In this document: positions 17,516 to 25,334 of the stretch, in pieces
Layout of the letters: the number at the start of each line of letters is the position of its first letter
How positions within the stretch are numbered: position 1 is the first letter of the stretch
NCBI RefSeq assembly: GCF_024756275.1
Contig: NZ_JANUGQ010000003.1
Span: forward strand, 124,001-188,000
Origin: Streptomyces pyxinae
GTDB lineage: Bacteria; Actinomycetota; Actinomycetes; Streptomycetales; Streptomycetaceae
Reading direction: 5' to 3'
Length of the DNA stretch: 64,000 nucleotides
The notes under the pieces: generated by a model
Databases searched by the model: none
What the model saw: the letters and a program-made list of their open reading frames with translations, nothing else
What the model was told of the DNA's origin: nothing
Translations under genes and position numbers: made by a program

Positions 17516-17545
17516 GGGACGGCCCGCTGTCGCTGGGGCCGTCCC
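17516..17545 (-). terminator. Intercistronic hairpin between RiPP precursor and pentapeptide gene
   Basis: A perfect 9-bp stem (17516-17524 with 17537-17545) with a 12-base loop, 9 bases after the precursor stop. Such hairpins after RiPP precursor genes often act as partial terminators or 3' stabilisers that raise precursor mRNA relative to the downstream gene. Confidence 0.55.
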
Positions 17546-17553
17546 TTTCCGGG

Positions 17554-17817
17554 TCACTTGTTCTTCCAGTTATCCCAGGTCGGCCGGTTGTCGAACGCGG
17601 GCGTGGGATTGTCCCAGGTCGGCCGGTTGTCGAACGTGCCGGCGAGAGGTCGGCGGCGGGTGGGTCCCGCAGCGGCGCCGTTGCTCCGGCCGGCGTCGGT
17701 CCGGGCGTTCACCCGGTGGCTGGGGACCGTACGGCCCGTGGCCTCCAGGAGGGACACGAATCCCGGGGCCGAGTTCATCACGAGAGCGGTGGCATCAGGG
17801 GCGATGTTCACGGACAT
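17554..17817 (-). CDS. RiPP precursor peptide with five aromatic-X-Asn motifs (candidate triceptide precursor)
   Basis: An 87-residue peptide. The N-terminal leader (about 1-55) contains PGFVSLLEATGR. The C-terminal core has FDN at 62-64, WDN at 68-70, FDN at 75-77, WDN at 81-83 and WKN at 84-86. FDNRPTWDN occurs twice in a 13-residue tandem unit. Aromatic-X-X motifs ending in Asn are the known substrates of three-residue cyclophane-forming radical SAM enzymes, which join the aromatic ring to the beta carbon of the third residue. ATG 17817 has GAAGGAG 9 bases upstream and lies inside the end of the maturase gene (23-nt overlap), so translation is coupled. From memory it resembles peptides NCBI names AmcA (multiple cyclophane-containing RiPP). 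Unverified. Confidence 0.85.
   Translation of the reverse strand: MSVNIAPDATALVMNSAPGFVSLLEATGRTVPSHRVNARTDAGRSNGAAAGPTRRRPLAGTFDNRPTWDNPTPAFDNRPTWDNWKNK
17573..17636 (-). repeat. Duplicated 25-bp repeat in the RiPP core region
   Basis: Identical 25-base stretches at 17573-17597 and 17612-17636, offset by 39 bases (13 codons), encode the two FDNRPTWDN blocks. Nucleotide identity indicates a recent in-frame duplication or gene conversion of the core. Confidence 0.9.
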
Positions 17818-18907
17818 GCCGCGCGACTCCTTCGAGTAGAGCGATCTTGGCGGTTGTGCAGTACCGGGTCCTGGTGCCGTCGAATCGACCGTCGTGCTCG
17901 AAGTAGCGGTTGGCCGCATGGGCGCCTCCACAGAACGCGAAGGTGGGGCAGGTGGCGCGGCAGGCGTCCACGCCATTCCAGAACTCGGTGATCCAGGGAG
18001 TGCGGGCCTCGGCCTCCACCACGAGGGGCTCCAGACCGGTGCGGAGCACGTTGCCTGTGGTGAAGTCGCCGAAGCGACTGTCGTCGAACCCGGCCAGCTC
18101 CGGAGAGAGCATGATCACGCCGCCGTCATGGGCGACGGTGGGTAGTGGGTCCCAGAGGGCCGAGGCCGGTGTCGGGTTCGTGACCTGGCTGCCCAGAACA
18201 GCCCCGGCGAAGTTGAGCACGCGGTCCACCTCGCGCAGCCGGATGACCGGGTTCGCCCGCCAGGCATCCGCGAGGGCGGTCCAGAATTCCGCTGCCCGCA
18301 CGGAGTCGGCGTCCTTGGCGCCCAGGTTGACGCCTTCCTCCTCCTCGACGTTGACGCCGAGGGTCGTCACGCCCAGGTCGGTGAAGAAATCGTAGAAGCG
18401 GCTTGCCCTGTCCGGGTCGGGAGTGGAGACGACCGCGATGGCGGAGAACGGTATCCCGTGGCGGTGTAAGTGCTCCACGCCGCGCATGATGAGGCGGAAC
18501 CCCGGGCGACCGGCTCGGGTGACGCGCTGGGTGTTCATGTCCTCGGGTCCGTCAATGCTGACGCCCACCTGGACCTGGTGCTTCAGCAGGAACTCGCACC
18601 ACGCTCCATCGATCAGGGCCGCGTTGGTCTGCACGGAGTGCTTCACATCCTGAAACGGCGCCATGAGCGCGGCCAGGTGCTCGCGGCCGGCTGCGAGCGG
18701 CTCCCCGCCGTGCCACACGACCTCGAACCTCGGGTTCGCCGCGGCCCACTCGTTGACGGAGCCGGCAACGGCCCTGGCCACCTCCACCGACATGAGGTGC
18801 TTCATGTTGCGGAATGGCAGGTAGCAGTATGTGCAGTTCATGGGCAGGCACTGCGTGGTCGGCTGCATGATCACCGAGCCGGGAACTCTGGCGAGCCGCG
18901 TGCGCAT
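17795..18907 (-). CDS. Radical SAM/SPASM peptide maturase (candidate cyclophane-forming enzyme)
   Basis: A 370-residue enzyme. The radical SAM domain (about 10-230) starts MQPTTQCLPMNCTYCY, so the cluster cysteines are C20, C25 and C28, i.e. CX4CX2C instead of the usual CX3CX2C. WHGGEP (SAM-binding GGE motif) and SIDGPEDMN follow. The C-terminal SPASM-like region has C316, C320, C326 (CGG) and C350 for auxiliary clusters. Homologues install C-C crosslinks on RiPP precursors. ATG 18907 has AGGAG 8-9 bases upstream. The gene contains a TTA codon (codon 147, 18467-18469), implying dependence on bldA tRNA. It overlaps the precursor start, and GC content is lower than in neighbours. From memory it may correspond to NCBI's AmcB family. 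Confidence 0.9.
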   Translation of the reverse strand: MRTRLARVPGSVIMQPTTQCLPMNCTYCYLPFRNMKHLMSVEVARAVAGSVNEWAAANPRFEVVWHGGEPLAAGREHLAALMAPFQDVKHSVQTNAALIDGAWCEFLLKHQVQVGVSIDGPEDMNTQRVTRAGRPGFRLIMRGVEHLHRHGIPFSAIAVVSTPDPDRASRFYDFFTDLGVTTLGVNVEEEEGVNLGAKDADSVRAAEFWTALADAWRANPVIRLREVDRVLNFAGAVLGSQVTNPTPASALWDPLPTVAHDGGVIMLSPELAGFDDSRFGDFTTGNVLRTGLEPLVVEAEARTPWITEFWNGVDACRATCPTFAFCGGAHAANRYFEHDGRFDGTRTRYCTTAKIALLEGVARHVREHRP

Positions 18908-19064
18908 CGTGCTCCTCTCCTGTCGAGGGTGCAGCAGGCCGCAGGTGTGACAGGAACCAGACCTGCGATCCGCTGCGAAGGGAGGCACTGCCCGAAGCCG
19001 TTTTTGCTCCGGGGTGCGTTGACCACCCTGGCGGCCTCGGAACCCTGAGACCACTGCGGCGTCC

Positions 19065-19081
19065 TATAGGGCCGCCCTATA
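19065..19081. promoter_or_regulatory. Palindromic operator/promoter of the XRE regulator
   Basis: TATAGGG-CCG-CCCTATA is a perfect 7-bp inverted repeat. Its right arm runs into TATATT (19078-19083), a good -10 element whose start point would fall at about 19090, the ATG itself. The XRE regulator is therefore probably leaderless and autoregulated here. The maturase promoter must lie in the same 182-bp divergent region. Confidence 0.5.
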
Positions 19082-19089
19082 TTTCGGGG

Positions 19090-20310
19090 ATGGAGCCGGA
19101 GCCGAACGTGTGGGCACACCCTGAACTGCGCACCGCGGTAGCGGCGGAGGACTGGCCGGCACTGCTGAAGACGTGGCGCAAACTGACGCGCAGCAGCCAA
19201 AGCAAGCTCGGCGCCCTGGTGGGTCTGGCGCAACCGGACATCTCCGCGATCGAGAACCGACGACGTGAGGTGACATCCGTCGAAGTGCGCCAGCGGATCA
19301 TTCACGGCCTTGGCGTCCCTCTTGAACTGGTGGGCGCCCGGTACGAGGAACTTCCTTTGCCTTCACTCGTGTTGCCCGGTGTGGTGTCGGAGACGGACGC
19401 GGAGAGGCTGATCGCCGTGAAGCAGGGCGGACTGCGTTTGGACACCGCCTCTCTGGACGCGATGGACGCCTTGCTGGCCGCGCATCGCCGCGCTGAGGAC
19501 ACTGTGGGCTCACGCACGATCATCTCGCTCGTGACTGCTCAGTTCGAGGAAGTGGCCGCTCTCTACGGCCGGGCCCGGGGGCCGCTGGCAGACCGCGTTG
19601 TCAAGCTCCTGGCCGAGTACGCGCAGTTTCTCGCCTGGATGGCGCAGGACCAGGACAACGCCCCTGTGGCGCTGGGGTGGTTCGACCGGTCCTACGACTG
19701 GGCGCTGGAGTCCGGGTACGGCGACATGGCCGCCACCACCCTGAGCATGAAGGCGCACCTGGCGTGGTCCCAGGACAAGGGCCGGCGCTGTGTCCGACTG
19801 GGCGAAGCGGCGGCGTCAACGGCGGAAGCGAGCGAAGCGACGAGAGCCATGGCAGTCCAGATGGCCGGGCGCGGGCACGCGCTCGAAGGCAATAGCGCTG
19901 ACGCGTACCGCAGGCTGGACGAGGCACAGCAGATCATCGCAGCCGCCTCGGACACCCCTCCCTGGCTGTACTTCTACGGCGAGTCGTGGTTCGCCGCCCA
20001 GCGCGGTATGGCCGACCTGCACCTCAAGGAATGGTCGAGCGCGACCGAGAACCTGCTGACAGGGCTCGCCGGCTTCGCTCCGTCCTTCCGACGGGACCGC
20101 GCCTGGTACGGGTCCTGCCTGGCCCACGCCTACGCAGGCGCGGGGGAGGCGGAGGCCGCTCTGGATGCCTCCCTGAGCGTGATCACCGACGCCTCCGAGA
20201 TCGGCCGTCCCCATGCCTGGGAGGAGCTGCACAGAGTGGCGGGGATGCTGATACGCCGCAGGGCCCCCGAGGGCCGGGTGTTGTGCGACGCCCTGGTAGC
20301 ACTGGACTGA
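19090..20310 (+). CDS. XRE-family HTH regulator with TPR-like helical repeats
   Basis: A 406-residue protein. The helix-turn-helix (about 25-80; SQSKLGALVGLAQPDISAIE) is of the Cro/CI type. The remaining roughly 300 residues are alpha-helical repeats (TPR-like; LAWMAQDQDNAPVALGWFDRSYDWAL, GRGHALEGNSADAYRRLDEA), as in Streptomyces peptide- or signal-responsive regulators. It is divergent from the RiPP maturase, sharing a 182-bp region with a 17-bp palindrome, and is the obvious candidate controller of the locus. No ribosome site is seen before ATG 19090, and the promoter position suggests a leaderless mRNA. GC content is lower than in the flanking core genes. Confidence 0.9.
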   Translation: MEPEPNVWAHPELRTAVAAEDWPALLKTWRKLTRSSQSKLGALVGLAQPDISAIENRRREVTSVEVRQRIIHGLGVPLELVGARYEELPLPSLVLPGVVSETDAERLIAVKQGGLRLDTASLDAMDALLAAHRRAEDTVGSRTIISLVTAQFEEVAALYGRARGPLADRVVKLLAEYAQFLAWMAQDQDNAPVALGWFDRSYDWALESGYGDMAATTLSMKAHLAWSQDKGRRCVRLGEAAASTAEASEATRAMAVQMAGRGHALEGNSADAYRRLDEAQQIIAAASDTPPWLYFYGESWFAAQRGMADLHLKEWSSATENLLTGLAGFAPSFRRDRAWYGSCLAHAYAGAGEAEAALDASLSVITDASEIGRPHAWEELHRVAGMLIRRRAPEGRVLCDALVALD

Positions 20311-20491
20311 TGCCGGCCTGCGCCGCCCGCACCCGGACGCACATACGCCGGCTGCTGCCCTGCCGCCCGGAAGCCACGCCGGCACCGAGCACACGGGATG
20401 TGTCGCCCTGCGGACCGCAGCCGCGCCTGGTCCACGCATCATGATCCGCACCGGTACACGGGCGGGGCAGGGGGCGAACGGACCACATGCC

Positions 20492-20523
20492 GAAGGGGCG
20501 CCCCGATACGGGAGCGCCCCTTC
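20492..20523 (-). terminator. Hairpin terminator of tRNA-Ser(TGA)
   Basis: A perfect 10-bp inverted repeat (20492-20501 with 20514-20523), 25 bases after the tRNA 3' end on the minus strand. It also lies 180 bases past the XRE gene, so it may close both. Confidence 0.75.
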
Positions 20524-20548
20524 CGACCGGCGGCTTCGCCGGACCCTG

Positions 20549-20635
20549 CGGTGGGTGTGGGATTTGAACCCACGGAGACGTTGCCGCCTCGACGGTTTTC
20601 AAGACCGTTCCCTTAGGCCGCTCGGGCAACCCACC
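20549..20635 (-). tRNA. tRNA-Ser(TGA)
   Basis: An 87-nt class II tRNA on the minus strand. The acceptor stem is GGTGGGT/ACCCACC with discriminator G. The anticodon loop CTTGAAA gives TGA. A long variable arm and the T loop TTCAAAT follow. CCA is not encoded. Its 3' end faces the RiPP island, but no matching direct repeat was found at the far island edge. Confidence 0.97.
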
Positions 20636-20679
20636 CCTGCTGGCCGCCCGGTGGGGCGGTGCGGGGACAGCCTAGCCGG

Positions 20680-22221
20680 TCAGCCGTCGCCCTTGCGCTG
20701 GCCCAGGGTGACTTGGACGGTGGACTCCTTGCCGGCGCGCTTGAAGGTGAGGGAGACCTTGTCGCCGGGGCGGTGGGTCCAGATCTCACTGATCAGGGTG
20801 GGGCCGCTGTCGATGGTGCGGTCACCGAACTTGGTGATCACGTCGCCGGGCCGCAGGCCCGCCTTGGCGGCGGGGCCGCCGGGGGTGACGGCGGGGGTGC
20901 CGCCGGTGCCCTCGTCCGCGATGGCGGCGCCCTGGCCCTCGTCGACCATGTTCACGGTGGCGCCGATCACCGAGTAGACCGGCTGGCCGGTGGCGATCAG
21001 CTGCTCGGCCACGCTCTTGGCCTGGTTGACCGGGATCGCGAAGCCCAGGCCGATGGAGCCCGCCTGGGCCTGGCCGAGGCCGCCGCTGCCGGCGGACTGG
21101 ATGGCGGAGTTGATGCCGATCACCGCGCCGCGCGAGTCGATCAGAGGGCCGCCTGAGTTGCCCGGGTTGATGGACGCGTCGGTCTGGAGGGCGCTCATGT
21201 ACGAGTTCTTGCCGCCGGAGCCGTCGCCGGAGGCCACCGGGCGGTTCTTGGCGCTGATGATGCCGGTGGTCACCGTGTTGGAGAGGCCGAACGGGGCGCC
21301 GATGGCGATGGTGGAGTCGCCCACCGCGACCTGGTCGGAGTTGCCGAGCGGGAGCGGGGTGAGGCCGGAGGGGGCGTTGCGCAGCTTGAGCACGGCCACG
21401 TCGTAGCCCTGGGCCCGGCCGACCACCTCGGCGTCGTACTTCTTGCCGTTGGAGAAGGTGGCGGAGAGGGTGCCGCCGTCGGCGGCGGAGGCGACCACAT
21501 GGTTGTTGGTGAGGATGTGGCCCTCCTTGTCGTAGACGAAGCCGGTGCCGGTACCGCCCTCGCCCTCGGAGCCGCCCGACTTGGCCTCGATCGTCACGAC
21601 GCTGGGCAGCGCCTTGTTGGCCACCGCCGCGACCGTGCCGGGGTCGCGCTTGAAGCCGGCCGGGGCGTCGCCCGCCGCGACCGTGGTCGAGCTGGCCGAG
21701 TTGTCGCCGCGCTCGGCCGCCCAGTAGCCGATGCCGCCGCCCACGCCACCCGCCACCAGGGCGGCGACCAGGACGGCCGCGACCAGCCCGCCGGCCGACC
21801 GCTTGCGCGGGGCCGGCTCCCCGGGCGCGCCCCAGACCGGGCCGCCGCCCCCGGAGCCGTACCCGCCGGAGCCCCAGCCGCCCTGGCCGTGTCCGGGACC
21901 GTGGCCGTGGCCGCCGGAGCCGTAGCCACCGGAACCGGGAGCGCCCGTGTCCCAGCCGCCCTGACCGGCCGCTCCGTGGCCGAAGCCGCCGTGGGCCGGC
22001 GGGGCGGCGGGCGGCGGCGGGGTGGAAGGGGCGGAGGGGGTGGGAGGGGTGGCCGGGGGCGGGGGTGTGCCGTCGCCGGAAGCTGTCGCGGACGACGCGG
22101 CCGGGGCCCCGGCCACCGGTGCCGACGCGGTCGTGCCCTCGGGAGCGGCCACCGGCGCGGGAGGCGCGGACGGGGCCGTTGGGGCGGACGGAACCGCGGT
22201 GCCCTCGTTCTCGGTGCTCAC
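20680..22221 (-). CDS. HtrA/DegP-like membrane-anchored serine protease with PDZ domain
   Basis: A 513-residue protein. A cytoplasmic Pro/Ala-rich and then Gly/His-rich N-terminus (1-135) is followed by one transmembrane helix (about 142-166, GGLVAAVLVAALVAGGVGGG), an extracytoplasmic trypsin-like domain (about 190-400) and a PDZ domain (about 415-505, GDVITKFGDRTI). The catalytic triad is visible: H241 (TNNHVV), D274 (GYDVAVL), S356 (NPGNSGGPL). It is a quality-control protease of the HtrA family. GTG 22221 has GAGGAG 9-10 bases upstream; the longer start at 22269 is unlikely. Two further HtrA paralogues are usual in Streptomyces; which one this is cannot be told. Confidence 0.95.
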   Translation of the reverse strand: MSTENEGTAVPSAPTAPSAPPAPVAAPEGTTASAPVAGAPAASSATASGDGTPPPPATPPTPSAPSTPPPPAAPPAHGGFGHGAAGQGGWDTGAPGSGGYGSGGHGHGPGHGQGGWGSGGYGSGGGGPVWGAPGEPAPRKRSAGGLVAAVLVAALVAGGVGGGIGYWAAERGDNSASSTTVAAGDAPAGFKRDPGTVAAVANKALPSVVTIEAKSGGSEGEGGTGTGFVYDKEGHILTNNHVVASAADGGTLSATFSNGKKYDAEVVGRAQGYDVAVLKLRNAPSGLTPLPLGNSDQVAVGDSTIAIGAPFGLSNTVTTGIISAKNRPVASGDGSGGKNSYMSALQTDASINPGNSGGPLIDSRGAVIGINSAIQSAGSGGLGQAQAGSIGLGFAIPVNQAKSVAEQLIATGQPVYSVIGATVNMVDEGQGAAIADEGTGGTPAVTPGGPAAKAGLRPGDVITKFGDRTIDSGPTLISEIWTHRPGDKVSLTFKRAGKESTVQVTLGQRKGDG

Positions 22222-22415
22222 AGCTCTATCTCCTCGGTCTTCCACGTCATGTCGGTCAGCTTTTCCCACCAGCCGTCAGGCCACTGTAAGCGGGAGCTGT
22301 GCGTCTTCCGAGCATCCCTTATTACCGGACGAAACGGATGGGGGCGGAGGCCCGGGCGAGCGGTTCCGGTGGCCCGCACCGCTCGTCCGCCCGGGCGCGG
22401 TGGCACCATGACGCG

Positions 22416-23273
22416 GTGACCCACGCACGCCAGCACACCATCCAGGTCGTCGCCCACCGCGGCGCCTCCGAGGACGCCCCCGAGCACACCCTGGCCGCGT
22501 ACACGCGGGCGATCGAGGACGGCGCCGACGCCCTCGAATGTGATGTCCGGCTCACCGCCGACGGCCATCTCGTCTGCGTGCACGACCGGCGGGTCAACCG
22601 GACCTCCAACGGCCGCGGCGCCGTCTCGACGCTGGAGCTCGCCGACCTCGCCCAGCTGGACTTCGGCGCCTGGAAGGGGCTGGAGGAATCGGACGAGCGC
22701 CCGGACTGGCGCGACCCCCAGCTGACCTCCGTACTGACGCTGGAACGGCTGCTGGAGCTGGTGGCGGACGCCGGGCGGCGGGTGGAGCTGGCCATCGAGA
22801 CCAAGCACCCGACGCGCTGGGCGGGCCGGGTCGAACAGCGCCTGATCGAACTGCTGGACCGGTTCGGGCTGGCCGCGCCGCCGCCCGGCGAGCCCTCGCC
22901 GGTACGGATCATGAGCTTCTCCGGCCGTTCGCTGCACCGGGTCGCCGCCGCCGCGCCGGGCATCCCGGTCGTCTATCTGATGCAGTTCGTCTCGCCCCGC
23001 AACCGGGACGGGCGGCTGCCGGCCGGGGCCCGGACGGCCGGGCTCTCCATCCGGATCCTGCGCAACCACCCCGGCTATGTGGAGCGGCTGCACCGGGCGG
23101 GCCACCGGATCCATGTCTGGACGGTGGACGACCCGGCGGACGTGGAGCTGTGCGTACGGCTCGGCGCTGAGGCGATCATCACCAACCGGCCGAAGCAGGT
23201 ACTGGCCCAGCTGGGGCGCGGGCCGGGCGGGGTCGCCCGGGAGGCGGTACCCGGGCCGGGCGGAGACGTATAA
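22416..23273 (+). CDS. Glycerophosphodiester phosphodiesterase (GDPD/UgpQ-like)
   Basis: A 285-residue cytosolic-looking enzyme hydrolysing glycerophosphodiesters to glycerol-3-phosphate and an alcohol. Motifs: VVAHRGASEDAPEHTLAAY with the catalytic His and metal-binding Glu, DALECDVRLTADGHLVCVHD with the E-x-D pair and second catalytic His, EIATKH-like AIETKHPT, HVWTVDDP and AIITNRP at the C-terminus. The length (about 250-290) is typical. There is no signal peptide. GTG 22416 directly precedes THARQHTIQVVAHRG; the longer frame upstream lacks a ribosome site. It is divergent from the protease gene (195 bases apart). Confidence 0.93.
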   Translation: MTHARQHTIQVVAHRGASEDAPEHTLAAYTRAIEDGADALECDVRLTADGHLVCVHDRRVNRTSNGRGAVSTLELADLAQLDFGAWKGLEESDERPDWRDPQLTSVLTLERLLELVADAGRRVELAIETKHPTRWAGRVEQRLIELLDRFGLAAPPPGEPSPVRIMSFSGRSLHRVAAAAPGIPVVYLMQFVSPRNRDGRLPAGARTAGLSIRILRNHPGYVERLHRAGHRIHVWTVDDPADVELCVRLGAEAIITNRPKQVLAQLGRGPGGVAREAVPGPGGDV

Positions 23274-23485
23274 GGGACTTCCCGGGCCGGGCCGGGACGC
23301 GTAGAGGACTCCTGGGACGGGCGGGGCGGGGACACCCGGGGGACGCCAGGCCCGGTGGGGGTAAGGACACCCGGAAGTCGCCAGGGCCCGGCGGGGGCGG
23401 GGAGAGAACGGGGCGGAAGGGGCGGTTTCCGGTCCAGGCCAATGGGGCATTGACTCCGTGGCGTGGGGCGAAGGAGGTCTCGGGG

Positions 23486-24121
23486 GTGGCGTTGGTGGTG
23501 GCACAGGCAGTGCCCACGTCGTCGAGCATGGCCGTACCTCATGGCCCGATGGGCGTGGGTGAGGCGCGACAGCGCATGCGGGAGCAGCTGAACCGCAGCG
23601 GGGTGTCCGCATCGGTCGTCGACGACGCCGTACTGATCCTTTCCGAACTGCTCAGCAATTCCTGCCGGCACGGCAGACCGCTGAGCCGGGCGGAGAGGGA
23701 GGACGGCGAGGTACGGGCCGCATGGCGGCTCGACCGGCTGGGCGCGCTCACCGTCGAGGTGACGGACGGCGGCGGGCCCACCCGCCCTGCACCCGGCACC
23801 CCCTCGGTGACGGCGCGGGGCGGCCGGGGACTGACCATCATCGGCGCCCTCGCCCAGGAGTGGGGCGTCCGGGACGGCGCCTCCGGTGAGGTGACGGTCT
23901 GGGTGCTCGTCACCGGGGGCGGGGTGACGGAGGACGGCGCTACGCGCGTCGATGCCGGGGATCCCGGGCGTACCGGGGCTGTCGTGGACGCCGTGGGTGC
24001 CGTGGACGGTTCTGTTCCGGCGCCGGACGGGCGCGGTCACGGACATGACCGGCGGGCCGGGCGTACGGGACGTCCGCCGGGGGTGCCGGCGCCCCGGCGC
24101 ACCGCTCCGGGGGCGGCGTAG
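23486..24121 (+). CDS. Anti-sigma-type histidine-kinase-like ATPase (HATPase_c_2)
   Basis: A 211-residue protein. Residues about 20-150 form a GHKL ATP-binding fold: N-box LILSELLSNSCRHGRPL, G1 box VEVTDGGGP, and GGRGLTIIGALAQEW. This family includes RsbW/SpoIIAB-like regulators that bind sigma factors or anti-anti-sigma proteins in partner switching. The last 60 residues are low-complexity (Gly/Arg/Val) and may be disordered. GTG 23486 has AAGGAGG 8 bases upstream. It stands alone, followed after 154 bases by the SEC-C gene. Its sigma or STAS partner cannot be inferred. Confidence 0.88.
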   Translation: MALVVAQAVPTSSSMAVPHGPMGVGEARQRMREQLNRSGVSASVVDDAVLILSELLSNSCRHGRPLSRAEREDGEVRAAWRLDRLGALTVEVTDGGGPTRPAPGTPSVTARGGRGLTIIGALAQEWGVRDGASGEVTVWVLVTGGGVTEDGATRVDAGDPGRTGAVVDAVGAVDGSVPAPDGRGHGHDRRAGRTGRPPGVPAPRRTAPGAA

Positions 24122-24275
24122 GACGGCGGCCGGGTGCCCCCGCCGCCGCGCGAGCCCCGGGCGGGCGCGGGGCGGTCATGGGGCGGGCGGGGCGGGGACG
24201 GCTAGGCTCGCGGCCGACAAGCGCCGACAAGCACAGAGGCGCCACGCCGTCACGCCGTTACGGAGAAGCCAGACC

Positions 24276-25253
24276 ATGGGCAAGAAGCGACCCCAGACCA
24301 GGGCCGGGAAGCCGTCCGCCGCCACCGGAGCCGACGGGGCCGTACCCGTGGTCGGCGCCCGGGAGCCCTGCCCGTGCGGCTCGGGCCGGCGCTACAAGGC
24401 CTGCCACGGGCGGGAGGCCGCGCACGCGGTGACCGAGCTGGTGCAGCGGCCGTTCGAGGGGCTGCCGGGCGAGTGCGACTGGGTCGCGCTGCGGGAGCTG
24501 GTCCCGGCCGCGACCGCGCCGCTGGTGCTGAAGGACGGGCTGCCGGAGGGTGTGCCGTCGGTGACGCTGGCCACCGTGCTGCCGATGGCCTGGCCGGCGC
24601 TGCGGCGGGACGACGGCTCGGTGCTGCTCGCCCTCCAGAACGACACCTCGTCGGGTGATCTGAGCCGGGACCTCGCGGACACCCTGCGGCGGGCGCTCAC
24701 CGCCGAGCCCGGTTCGCCGGTGGCCGGCCAGCGGGTGCCGGCCGACGGGCCGCGCCTCCAGGACCTGCTGGACCCGCAGGCCGGATTTGAGCCGACCGTG
24801 CACACGGGCTTCGAGTTCTGGCTGCCGGACTCGGCGGACAACTCCTCGCCCGAGGTGGCGGCTTCGCTGGAGCGGGCCAACGCGGCCGCGATCCCGACGG
24901 TGCGGCTCTCCGGGGTGGAGTCGGCCTACTGGTGCGAGACCCCGGAGAAGAACCACCTGCGCTGGGTCATGCCGCACCCGGAGGAGCGGCTGCTGGACGC
25001 GCTCGCCCGGCTGCACGCGGCCGGTACGTCCTCGCTCGGCGCGGGCACCCGGCTGGTCGGTTCGTTCCGGGCGCACGGGCTGATGGTGCCGGTCTGGGAC
25101 CTGCCGCGCGAGATGGGCGCCGAGGAGTGCGAGAAGCCGGCCACCGAACTCGCCGGGCGGCTCGCGGCGGCGCTCGACTCCGACGCGCCGCTCACCGCCG
25201 AGGAGCGCCGGGCGCGCGGCGGGCTCACCAACCGGCAGGTCACCCTGAGCTGA
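24276..25253 (+). CDS. SEC-C motif protein (DUF5926-like)
   Basis: A 325-residue protein. The N-terminus (MGKKRPQTR) is basic. A SEC-C zinc-binding motif (CPCGSGRRYKACHG) at about 31-44 has Cys/His ligands as in the SecA tail. The remaining 280 residues match, as far as I recall, the actinobacterial DUF5926 family (WVALRELVPAATAPL, HTGFEFWLPD, VESAYWCETPEKNHLRWVMP). No catalytic motif is recognised. GAGAAG lies about 9 bases before ATG 24276. Its function is unknown; SEC-C motifs usually mediate contact with ribosome- or SecB-like partners. It ends before a terminator-like hairpin shared with the convergent gene. Confidence 0.88.
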   Translation: MGKKRPQTRAGKPSAATGADGAVPVVGAREPCPCGSGRRYKACHGREAAHAVTELVQRPFEGLPGECDWVALRELVPAATAPLVLKDGLPEGVPSVTLATVLPMAWPALRRDDGSVLLALQNDTSSGDLSRDLADTLRRALTAEPGSPVAGQRVPADGPRLQDLLDPQAGFEPTVHTGFEFWLPDSADNSSPEVAASLERANAAAIPTVRLSGVESAYWCETPEKNHLRWVMPHPEERLLDALARLHAAGTSSLGAGTRLVGSFRAHGLMVPVWDLPREMGAEECEKPATELAGRLAAALDSDAPLTAEERRARGGLTNRQVTLS

Positions 25254-25334
25254 CCGGCCGTTCAGTCGGTCGTGACCTGCGCCACATGGCGCGTACCGAC
25301 CGGTAAATCGCTGTCCGAATACCAGAGATCGAAT

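Noticed and set aside
16780..20560. RiPP island as an element integrated at the 3' end of tRNA-Ser(TGA)
   Set aside because: The tRNA 3' end does face the island. However, I found no copy of its end sequence near 16780-16830 and no integrase gene, so integration at this tRNA is unsupported.
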